Shown: in pieces, positions 8,192-12,964 of the stretch | Layout of the letters: each line of letters starts with the position of its first letter | Numbering within the stretch: the stretch's first letter is position 1 | Assembly: GCA_020024395.1 (NCBI GenBank) | Contig: JAHHTV010000024.1 | Span: forward strand, 1 to 12,964 | Source: Anaerotignum sp. | Lineage (GTDB): Bacteria; Bacillota; Clostridia; Lachnospirales; Anaerotignaceae | Direction of reading: 5' to 3' | DNA: 12,964 nt | Notes under the pieces: model-generated | Databases searched by the model: none | What the model was told of the DNA's origin: nothing | Seen by the model: only the letters and a program-made list of their open reading frames with translations | Program-made: the position numbers and the translations under genes

Positions 8192-8548
8192 TTAGCTCAA
8201 TTTTGCTTTTGCTGTGTTTACCAAAGCAGTAAATGCAGCAGGGTCGGATACAGCCAATTCTGCTAACATTTTTCTGTTGATTGTGACATCAGCCAGTTTC
8301 AAACCGTGCATCAATTTGCTGTAAGAAATATCGTTCATTCTAGCTGCTGCGTTAATTCTTGTAATCCACAGGCTTCTGTAATCTCTTTTTGTCTGTTTTC
8401 TGCCAGCGAAAGCAAAAGCCATTGCTTTCATAACAGATTGTTTTGCGACTCTGTACTGTTTGCTTCTTGCACCACGATAGCCTCTAGCCAGTTTCAGAAC
8501 CTTTTTATGTTTTTTTCTCGCATTTAATGCGCCTTTTACTCTTGCCAT
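8192..8548 (-). CDS. rplT: 50S ribosomal protein L20
   Basis: A 118-aa basic protein starting [19 protein letters not shown], the standard length and sequence of bacterial L20. It binds 23S rRNA early in large-subunit assembly and, in Firmicutes, represses its own infC-rpmI-rplT operon by binding the leader mRNA. AGGAGG at 8558-8563 (on the - strand) precedes the ATG at 8548. It is the last gene of the operon, with the bidirectional terminator 11 bases beyond its stop. A recognisable L20 leader candidate lies at the head of the operon, so autoregulation is likely here. Confidence 0.98.
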   Translation of the reverse strand: MARVKGALNARKKHKKVLKLARGYRGARSKQYRVAKQSVMKAMAFAFAGRKQTKRDYRSLWITRINAAARMNDISYSKLMHGLKLADVTINRKMLAELAVSDPAAFTALVNTAKAKLS

Positions 8549-8579
8549 TGTAAAGTCCTCCTAAAAAATATACTCGAAA

Positions 8580-8780
8580 TTATGCGTAAGGTAACAGTGT
8601 TTTCTTGATGCTGTTCAATACAGTTTTGTCAACTGTTGTAGCGTGTCTCAAGTTTCTTTTTCTTTTTCTGGACTTTTTACCAAGAATATGCTGTGTGTTA
8701 CATTTGTTTCTTTTTAATTGTCCTGTTGCAGTGATTCTAAATCTTTTCGCTGCTGCTTTTTTTGTTTTCAACTTAGGCAT
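8580..8780 (-). CDS. rpmI: 50S ribosomal protein L35
   Basis: A 66-aa, very basic protein starting [14 protein letters not shown] and containing the typical [15 protein letters not shown] stretch of L35. Length and start match the family. AGGAGG at 8790-8795 on the - strand gives normal spacing. It lies between infC (53-base gap) and rplT (31-base gap), the canonical order in bacteria. It is a component of the large ribosomal subunit near the exit-tunnel region. Confidence 0.98.
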   Translation of the reverse strand: MPKLKTKKAAAKRFRITATGQLKRNKCNTQHILGKKSRKRKRNLRHATTVDKTVLNSIKKTLLPYA

Positions 8781-8833
8781 TTCGTATTCCTCCTAAAATC
8801 TTATGGTTTACTTATTTTCTATTCGGGACATGA

Positions 8834-9340
8834 TTAGCTTTTTGGAGCCAAAAACATCACCAAGCTCTTGCCTTCCATTTTGGGTTCTTTATCAATCATA
8901 CCAAATTCGGCAGTTGCTTTTGCAAAATCTTCTAAAATGGACATACCAACTTTAGAATGACCAATTTCACGTCCTCTAAAACGAATGCTCACTTTTACTT
9001 TGTCACCGTTTTTCAAAAATTCGTTTGCCTTCTTGACCTTAACCTGAACATCATGTGTATCGATACTAGGGGACAAACGCAATTCTTTTACGTCAACGGT
9101 TTTTTGTTTCTTTCTTGCTTCTTTTTCTTTTTTCGCTTGGTCGAATTTGTACTTGCCGTAATCCATAATACGACAAACAGGCGGTTTTGCTGTTGGAGCA
9201 ATTTTCACCAAGTCAAGTCTTCGTTCGTCTGCAATTTTCTGGGCATCTCTGGAAGACATAATTCCTAGCTGTTCGCCGTTTTCATCAATTAGTCTGATTT
9301 CCTTGTCCCGAATTTGTTCGTTAATCATTAAGTCAGTAAT
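8834..9340 (-). CDS. infC: Translation initiation factor IF-3, AUU start
   Basis: IF-3 binds the 30S subunit, prevents 50S joining and checks start-codon and initiator-tRNA pairing. The protein shows the N-domain (INEQIRDKEIRLIDENGEQL), the family signature PPVCRIMDYGKYKFDQ, a Lys-rich linker (KKEKEARKKQK), and the C-domain ending VMFLAPKS. The start is set by the ribosome-binding site: AGGAGG at 9350-9355 lies 9 bases from an in-frame ATT at 9340, giving 168 aa. The first ATG (9328) is 21 bases from the Shine-Dalgarno, a TTG (9346) is only 3 bases from it, and the far-upstream ATG (9403) lies before it. An AUU start is the known state of infC in E. coli and some bacilli, where IF-3 represses its own translation through this weak codon. 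It is the first gene of infC-rpmI-rplT. Confidence 0.95.
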   Translation of the reverse strand: MTDLMINEQIRDKEIRLIDENGEQLGIMSSRDAQKIADERRLDLVKIAPTAKPPVCRIMDYGKYKFDQAKKEKEARKKQKTVDVKELRLSPSIDTHDVQVKVKKANEFLKNGDKVKVSIRFRGREIGHSKVGMSILEDFAKATAEFGMIDKEPKMEGKSLVMFLAPKS

Positions 9341-9349
9341 AGCCAAGCA

Positions 9350-9355
9350 CCTCCT
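9350..9355 (-). promoter_or_regulatory. infC ribosome-binding site that fixes the AUU start
   Basis: AGGAGG on the - strand, 9 bases upstream of the ATT at 9340. No ATG or GTG lies at useful distance, so this site decides the unusual start of infC. Confidence 0.85.
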
Positions 9356-9390
9356 AAATTCTTTCAAAACAGTTTTATTTTTGGCTGCAA

Positions 9391-9422
9391 TAAAAAAATG
9401 CACCGAAAGAAATCCGCTGCAT
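9391..9422 (-). terminator. Leader attenuator hairpin directly upstream of infC
   Basis: On the - strand ATGCA-G-CG ... CG-G-TGCAT (9415-9422 with 9398-9405, one internal mismatch) followed by seven U (9392-9398). It ends 36 bases before the infC ribosome-binding site, the position expected for a leader attenuator. Confidence 0.55.
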
Positions 9423-9427
9423 ACAAG

Positions 9428-9446
9428 AAAAACAGAGCATACTCTG
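9428..9446 (-). terminator. Leader hairpin 1 with U-run
   Basis: On the - strand CAGAG-TATG-CTCTG followed by five T (9428-9432). The stem is short (5 bp, plus a G-T pair), so it is either a weak terminator or one arm of the L20-leader switch. Confidence 0.5.
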
Positions 9447-9521
9447 CCTTATGATACTGTATGAACCTTACGAGCCATTGCTGCAAGGTGAGAAGCGGAA
9501 CTTCTTCTTTGTTACTGAGAT

Positions 9522-9550
9522 AGTCTATCACAATTTTTGATGTTCGTCAA
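9522..9550 (-). promoter_or_regulatory. Sigma-A promoter of infC-rpmI-rplT
   Basis: On the - strand TTGACG (9545-9550), a 17-base spacer, then TAGACT (9522-9527). It has five of six matches at -35 and four of six at -10. Transcription would start near 9515, giving the long leader described above. Confidence 0.75.
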
Positions 9551-9556
9551 TGATTT

Positions 9557-9572
9557 TTTGCATTTATGCAAA
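9557..9572. repeat. Perfect 7-bp inverted repeat in the divergent intergenic region
   Basis: TTTGCAT-TT-ATGCAAA, flanked by T-runs on the right. It lies just upstream of the infC promoter -35 and upstream of the BofC-like gene. It could be an operator for either direction. A terminator role is less likely because no gene ends nearby on the + strand and the loop would be only two bases. Confidence 0.4.
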
Positions 9573-9639
9573 TTTTTTTGTAAAAAAGTATAAACAACGG
9601 AAAATATGCCCATACTTTGTTGCAAGAGGTGGTAGTAAT

Positions 9640-10185
9640 ATGAAAAAAATGATTGCGATTGTGGGTATGACAGCTGTTTTGGCATTTGGGATTTGTTTTC
9701 TTTTTGGGTATCAGTATATGAAAACGCAAACACAACAACAAGAAATACAAAAAGCAATGTTAAAACAGGTTTCTAGTAAAGAAGCGAGGATTGCATCAAA
9801 TGCAGAAATTGTATACCAATATTATTATACAAAAGACCAAATGACAAAAGAACAAATAGAACCTGTACAAGATTATATGAAAGGGCTTTCATTGCAGCAA
9901 GTACAAAGCATTTATGAAGGGTGGCAAGTGATATATTTTGCACCAGATAAAGTGATATTGCGTTGCAATGTGGTGGGCAGCAGCAAAGAAAGTTATTTGC
10001 TGGGCGAAAAAGATGGATATTTGGCAGTGTTTTTGGAAGATGAAAATAAAAAAGTATCATTGTATGAATGTACAGATACACCAGTAAATATATTGCCAGA
10101 AACAGAACAACAACAATTAAAAGATGGCATTACAATATTGGGTGATGCAAATTTGGCAAAAGTTTTGGCAGAATATACCAGCTGA
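9640..10185 (+). CDS. Membrane-anchored BofC C-terminal-domain-like protein
   Basis: ATG 9640 is chosen because GAGGTGG lies at 9626-9632; an in-frame ATG at 9550 sits in the promoter region. The 181-aa product begins MKKMIAIVGMTAVLAFGICF, a single N-terminal membrane segment or uncleaved signal (about residues 4-24), followed by a Gln/Lys-rich region and an extracytoplasmic domain. The C-terminal stretch contains EKDGYLAVF, then a CTDTPVNILPE motif, and ends ILGDANLAKVLAEYTS. This matches the pattern of BofC C-terminal domains, in which the protein presents a basic K-x-G-Y-L-A-V-F strand and ends in a short helix. In Bacillus BofC is a forespore intermembrane inhibitor of the SpoIVB protease; many non-Bacillus clostridial proteins have only the C-terminal domain and unknown roles. 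It is divergent from infC and 78 bases upstream of the DUF1540 gene, with no terminator between. Confidence 0.65.
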   Translation: MKKMIAIVGMTAVLAFGICFLFGYQYMKTQTQQQEIQKAMLKQVSSKEARIASNAEIVYQYYYTKDQMTKEQIEPVQDYMKGLSLQQVQSIYEGWQVIYFAPDKVILRCNVVGSSKESYLLGEKDGYLAVFLEDENKKVSLYECTDTPVNILPETEQQQLKDGITILGDANLAKVLAEYTS

Positions 10186-10263
10186 TTTTCTATATTTTGG
10201 GCAGTATGGTTTTGGCTTGTGTGGAGAAACTATATTTGCAACAAAAAAAGGAGGCGGCGTATT

Positions 10264-10425
10264 ATGGAACAATGTAATGAATGTATCAGATGTACTGTGG
10301 ATAACTGCAAACATCACCACAACAATAAAAATTATTGCACACTGGAAACCATACAGGTAGGCACACATGAAACAAATCCTACTATGGACCAATGCACGGA
10401 CTGTCTTTCTTATATGAAAAGATAA
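10264..10425 (+). CDS. DUF1540 small Cys-rich protein
   Basis: A 53-aa protein from ATG 10264, preceded by AAGGAGG at 10248-10254 (9-base gap). The upstream in-frame ATG at 10219 is rejected because it has no Shine-Dalgarno. It carries seven cysteines (C4, C7, C10, C15, C25, C44, C47) in the DUF1540 pattern: IRCTVDNCKHH, then NYC, then IQVGTHETNPT, then CTDC. The spacing suggests zinc or other metal binding. DUF1540 proteins are common in Clostridia and Bacilli, and some are found in spores, but function is unknown. It is probably co-transcribed with the BofC-like gene. Confidence 0.85.
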   Translation: MEQCNECIRCTVDNCKHHHNNKNYCTLETIQVGTHETNPTMDQCTDCLSYMKR

Positions 10426-10440
10426 AAAATGATTTGATGA

Positions 10441-10471
10441 AAAAAGCAGAGGAAAAATCCTCTGCTTTTTT
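10441..10471. terminator. Bidirectional terminator between DUF1540 and SUKH genes
   Basis: GCAGAGGA (10446-10453), loop AAAA, TCCTCTGC (10458-10465), flanked by A5 and T6. The perfect stem with runs on both sides serves both convergent genes. The SUKH stop codon (10470-10472) overlaps its right edge. Confidence 0.93.
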
Positions 10472-11291
10472 ATTCTTCTTCGTCAAATGCTTCATCATCA
10501 TTTGCAACCAGGAACTCTATAAAGTTATCATTTACATAGCAAGCATATAAAATATTGGTGTCTGTATCCAGACAAATGTTGACACCATGGTTTTTGGCAA
10601 GATTTGTGTCAATGCCTTTATTTTGTAAGATATCCATGATTTCCTCTATGACTTGTTGTTTGTTTTCGTTTGCACCACTGATGCTAGAAGTGTTTTCCAA
10701 AGACCAAAATGCCATAAAAAGCATGGATTTTAAGAATGTTTCTGTATCATCAGCGGCTTTTTCAAATGTAATAAAGTCATCATTTGTGGAAATGTACATT
10801 GGGGGATTGGGGATACCTTTTTCCAAATCGCTGCGTAAATATCCTGCGTGCCAAACACCTTGATTTTCATACCATGTCAAAACATATTCTTGTGTGAGGG
10901 TGTGCCATTGTTCTTTTGGTAATTGGCAAAAACGATAAATTTCATTTTCGGCACAAGCGTCTGCAATTTCTTCTGGTGTCATATCTTGTAAATCCTGTGC
11001 ATATTCGTCAATATCTTCGGATAAATAGTCGTAATTGGTCAAAATGTCATCTGGTGTACAAATGTGGTTATGGATATCATTGATTGGGTGGTTTCCGCAG
11101 TACATCATATATTTTTTGTAAAATGGCGGAAATGTGATGTGATATTTTTGTTCAACTGCTGTGATTTCATTTTCAGCAAAGCCTGTAAATGGTGCTGAAA
11201 ATTTTTTGGAATCTTGTGCATAACATGGTTCATGAAATTGATGCAAATAGTCTAATATTTCCCAAGTTGTTAAATCATATTTTTTTGCCAT
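10470..11291 (-). CDS. SMI1/KNR4 (SUKH) family protein
   Basis: A 273-aa protein. The start at 11291 (MAKKYDLTTW) is chosen for AGGAGG at 11301-11306 on the - strand; an in-frame ATG at 11378 lies upstream of the promoter. A SUKH domain is seen from about residue 38: FAENEITAVEQKYHITFPP followed by F-Y-K-K-Y-M-M-Y-C-G-N, then TPDDI, and later the WYENQGVWHAGYL and PPMYISTNDDF segments typical of SMI1/KNR4 proteins that read 'ENQGV...W...DPPVY'. SUKH proteins are often immunity proteins to polymorphic toxins, but many are solitary and of unknown role. No toxin gene is next to it here. The C-terminus (about 215-273) is an extra helical/acidic region ending DEAFDEEE. It has its own promoter with a palindrome and ends in a terminator shared with DUF1540. 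Confidence 0.8.
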   Translation of the reverse strand: MAKKYDLTTWEILDYLHQFHEPCYAQDSKKFSAPFTGFAENEITAVEQKYHITFPPFYKKYMMYCGNHPINDIHNHICTPDDILTNYDYLSEDIDEYAQDLQDMTPEEIADACAENEIYRFCQLPKEQWHTLTQEYVLTWYENQGVWHAGYLRSDLEKGIPNPPMYISTNDDFITFEKAADDTETFLKSMLFMAFWSLENTSSISGANENKQQVIEEIMDILQNKGIDTNLAKNHGVNICLDTDTNILYACYVNDNFIEFLVANDDEAFDEEE

Positions 11292-11319
11292 AAAAATACA
11301 CCTCCTAGTATTTACATTT

Positions 11320-11348
11320 AGCATAGCATACAAACATATGTTTGTAAA
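11320..11348 (-). promoter_or_regulatory. Promoter of the SUKH gene
   Basis: On the - strand TTTACA (11343-11348), a 17-base spacer, TATGCT (11320-11325). The -35 matches five of six and the -10 four of six. The Shine-Dalgarno lies 13 bases downstream of the -10, so the leader is very short. Confidence 0.65.
11329..11346. promoter_or_regulatory. 18-bp perfect palindrome, candidate operator
   Basis: TACAAACATATGTTTGTA is fully self-complementary and covers the end of the -35 box and most of the spacer of the SUKH promoter. A dimeric repressor (for example TetR type) bound here would block RNA polymerase. No regulator gene is visible in the window. Confidence 0.7.
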
Positions 11349-11381
11349 GTAAAATATAGAAGGTGTTTGATAATTCAAATA

Positions 11382-12818
11382 TTAGTAAGCTCTACCCCAA
11401 TATACCATGTGTTTTGCGGGTTTGCCACAACAAATACAAGTATCGGACAATGTTTCTTGTTCAAAAGGAATACATCTGCTGGTTGCTGCGGTTTTTTCTT
11501 TGATAGCATCTTCGCAGGCTTGGTCGCCACACCACATTGCTTTGATAAAACCAGGGGTTTCATTGATGATTTTTTCAAATTCATCCATAGTGGTTGCAAT
11601 ATATGTTTTTGTGTCACGACGTTCGGTTGCTTTTTGCAATAAAGTGTCATGTATTTCGTCTAACAAAGCAGGAATTTTTGTTTCCAATTCATCCAAAGAT
11701 ACAATGATTTTTTCGCCTGTGTCACGTCTTGCTAAAACAGCTTGATTTTTTTCGATGTCTTTTGGTCCGATTTCCAAACGCAAAGGAACACCTTTCATTT
11801 CGTATTCGCTGAATTTCCAGCCAGCAGATTTATCAGAGTCATCTAATTTGATACGACATATGGAAGAAAGCTGATTTTTCAATGCGTCTGCTTTTTCCAA
11901 AACGCCTTCTTTGTGCTGGGCAATGGGAATGATGACAACTTGTGTGGGGGCAATGCGAGGAGGCAATACCAAACCACTATTATCACCATGTACCATAATG
12001 ATAGCACCAATCAATCTGGTTGTAATACCCCAGCTTGTTTGATGTACATATTGTAATTTGTTTTCTTTGTCGGTGTATTGGATACCGAATGCGTGTGCAA
12101 ATCCATCACCAAAGTTATGGCTGGTAGCAGATTGCAATGCTTTACCATCATGCATCAAGCTTTCAATGGTGTAAGTGTGTGCAGCACCTGCAAAACGTTC
12201 TTTTTCTGTTTTTTCACCTTTGATAACAGGGATTGCCAATACATTGTGGCAAAAATCAGCATAAATGTTCAACATACGCAATGTTTCTTCTTGGGATTCT
12301 TCTGCGGTTGCATGTGCAGTGTGTCCTTCTTGCCACAAAAATTCCATTGTACGCAAAAATGGACGTGTTGTTTTTTCCCAACGTACCACAGAACACCATT
12401 GATTGTATAATTTTGGTAAATCACGATAAGACTGAATGATATTTGCATAATGTTCACAGAACAATGTTTCAGAAGTAGGACGTACACAAATGCGTTCTTC
12501 CAATTTTTTATCACCACCATGTGTCACCCATGCAACTTCTGGTGCAAAGCCTTCTACATGGTCTTTTTCTTTTTGTAACAAACTTTCAGGGATAAACATT
12601 GGCATATATACATTTTCATGCCCTGTTGCTTTGAAACGTTCGTCCAATTGTTTTTGTATCAATTCCCAAATGGCATAGCCATAAGGACGAATAATCATAC
12701 AACCTTTGAGAGAAGAATATTCTGTTAAGTCTGCTTTTTTGACAACGTCTGTATACCATTGTGGGAAATCTTTTTCCATATCGGTAATAGACTCTACAAA
12801 TTTTTTGTCGTTTGCCAT
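11382..12818 (-). CDS. proS: Prolyl-tRNA synthetase, archaeal/eukaryotic type (class II)
   Basis: Charges tRNA-Pro with proline. The start at 12818 ([20 protein letters not shown]) follows AGGAGG at 12828-12833 with 9-base spacing; an upstream in-frame ATG at 12860 lies inside the leader terminator. The product is 478 aa, the length of the short archaeal/eukaryotic-type ProRS without the editing insertion of the longer bacterial type. Class II motifs are visible: [10 protein letters not shown] (111-120), motif 2 RWEKTTRP...[14 protein letters not shown] (146-169), and motif 3 [14 protein letters not shown] (278-291, R288). An anticodon-binding domain follows (about 292-400). The C-terminal domain carries Cys430, 435, 449, 461, 463 and 464, consistent with the zinc site of this type, and ends in Tyr. 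It is regulated by a T-box leader immediately upstream. No clear terminator follows, so readthrough toward the SUKH gene is possible. Confidence 0.97.
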   Translation of the reverse strand: MANDKKFVESITDMEKDFPQWYTDVVKKADLTEYSSLKGCMIIRPYGYAIWELIQKQLDERFKATGHENVYMPMFIPESLLQKEKDHVEGFAPEVAWVTHGGDKKLEERICVRPTSETLFCEHYANIIQSYRDLPKLYNQWCSVVRWEKTTRPFLRTMEFLWQEGHTAHATAEESQEETLRMLNIYADFCHNVLAIPVIKGEKTEKERFAGAAHTYTIESLMHDGKALQSATSHNFGDGFAHAFGIQYTDKENKLQYVHQTSWGITTRLIGAIIMVHGDNSGLVLPPRIAPTQVVIIPIAQHKEGVLEKADALKNQLSSICRIKLDDSDKSAGWKFSEYEMKGVPLRLEIGPKDIEKNQAVLARRDTGEKIIVSLDELETKIPALLDEIHDTLLQKATERRDTKTYIATTMDEFEKIINETPGFIKAMWCGDQACEDAIKEKTAATSRCIPFEQETLSDTCICCGKPAKHMVYWGRAY

Positions 12819-12858
12819 AAATGATAACCTCCTAAAATAAAAATCAGTATTTTTCGGC

Positions 12859-12896
12859 AAAAAAAATCCTTCGTCCCCATAAAAAAGGGACCAAGG
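12859..12896 (-). terminator. T-box terminator of proS
   Basis: On the - strand CCTT-G-GTCCC / GGGAC-G-AAGG (12887-12896 with 12868-12877, one mismatch), loop TTTTTTATG, followed by eight U (12859-12866). It forms when uncharged tRNA is absent and stops transcription before proS. Confidence 0.9.
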
Positions 12897-12964
12897 TATT
12901 TGTCGGCGGTGCCACCCTTATTGATTGCGTGATGCAATCCTCTTGATGTCGTTAACGCCATACA
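12859..12964 (-). promoter_or_regulatory. T-box riboswitch of proS, 3' part (continues beyond window)
   Basis: On the - strand the conserved T-box AAGGGTGGCACCGC lies at 12906-12919, between a stem III hairpin GATTGC-ATCAC-GCAATC (12923-12939) and the terminator. The T-box pairs with the free 3' end of uncharged tRNA to form an antiterminator. Stem I with the specifier codon, expected to be a proline codon, lies outside the window, so proline specificity is inferred from the downstream gene. Confidence 0.93.

Larger units (their letters stand above)
9356..9515 (-). promoter_or_regulatory. infC operon leader, probable L20 autoregulatory leader/attenuator
   Basis: About 160 transcribed bases separate the predicted promoter from the infC Shine-Dalgarno. 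The stretch holds a CCTT/AAGG-closed helix (9463-9486 region), then a hairpin with a U-run, then a second hairpin directly followed by seven U and the gene. Firmicute infC operons carry an L20-binding leader that causes premature termination when L20 is in excess; position and terminator-like hairpins fit. I did not align it to the family consensus, so the exact class is inferred from context. Confidence 0.6.

Noticed and set aside
9341-9403. Upstream extension of infC to ATG 9403
   Set aside because: This ATG lies within the leader attenuator hairpin and upstream of the AGGAGG; the added residues are not IF-3-like.
9550-9639. Upstream start of the BofC-like gene at ATG 9550
   Set aside because: No ribosome-binding site; the added residues overlap the infC promoter and inverted repeat, while ATG 9640 has GAGGTGG and begins a clean membrane anchor.
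10124-10360. 78-aa + strand open frame between the BofC-like and DUF1540 genes
   Set aside because: It overlaps both neighbours in another frame and has no Shine-Dalgarno; hydrophobic residues are chance in AT-rich DNA.
12819-12860. Upstream start of proS at ATG 12860
   Set aside because: It lies in the T-box terminator region and lacks a ribosome-binding site; the AGGAGG at 12828-12833 points to 12818.
1-12964. CRISPR array, tRNA, insertion sequence or attachment-site signals
   Set aside because: No regularly spaced repeats, tRNA-like folds, transposase motifs or terminal inverted repeats were seen on either strand.

Overview
The window looks like a chromosomal segment from a low-GC, anaerobic-type Firmicute, most likely class Clostridia. 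The signs are AT-rich coding with heavy TTG (Leu) use, strong AGGAGG ribosome-binding sites, an infC-rpmI-rplT operon with a long structured leader, a T-box upstream of an archaeal/eukaryotic-type prolyl-tRNA synthetase, a BofC-like protein and a Cys-rich DUF1540 protein. No rRNA, tRNA, CRISPR array, transposase or phage gene was seen.

Left half (1-8128, + strand): one tight operon of six genes. In order they are the C-terminal part of a SWIM zinc-finger family protein (5' end outside the window), a 658-aa alpha-helical HEAT-like protein in the place where related loci carry DUF5691, a MoxR-type AAA+ ATPase, a DUF5682 protein (ChaN/EreA/TraB-like fold family), a VWA protein with an intact MIDAS metal site, and a 166-aa orphan. 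Gaps within the operon are 1-18 bases and the Shine-Dalgarno sequences often overlap the previous stop codon. This is the same gene set as the poorly understood E. coli yehL-yehM-yehP-yehQ group and the SWIM-DUF5691-AAA-DUF5682-VWA loci of actinobacteria. A MoxR ATPase with a VWA protein normally forms a chaperone-like pair that remodels or activates a partner. Here the likely partners are the DUF5682, SWIM and HEAT-like proteins. The biological role is unknown; a conflict or stress role has been suggested for MoxR-VWA ternary systems in general.

Middle (8130-9600): a bidirectional terminator separates this operon from the convergent housekeeping operon infC-rpmI-rplT (IF3, L35, L20) on the - strand. 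infC appears to start at an AUU codon, and it is preceded by a leader of about 160 nt with two terminator-like hairpins (probable L20-controlled attenuator) and a good sigma-A promoter.

Right part (9600-12964): a membrane-anchored BofC C-terminal-domain-like gene and a 53-aa DUF1540 gene (+ strand) end at a second bidirectional terminator shared with a convergent SUKH (SMI1/KNR4) gene. The SUKH promoter carries a perfect 18-bp palindrome lying over the -35 box and spacer, a strong operator candidate. Last comes proS (- strand), preceded by the 3' part of a T-box riboswitch (stem III, T-box sequence and terminator); its specifier stem I lies beyond the window end.
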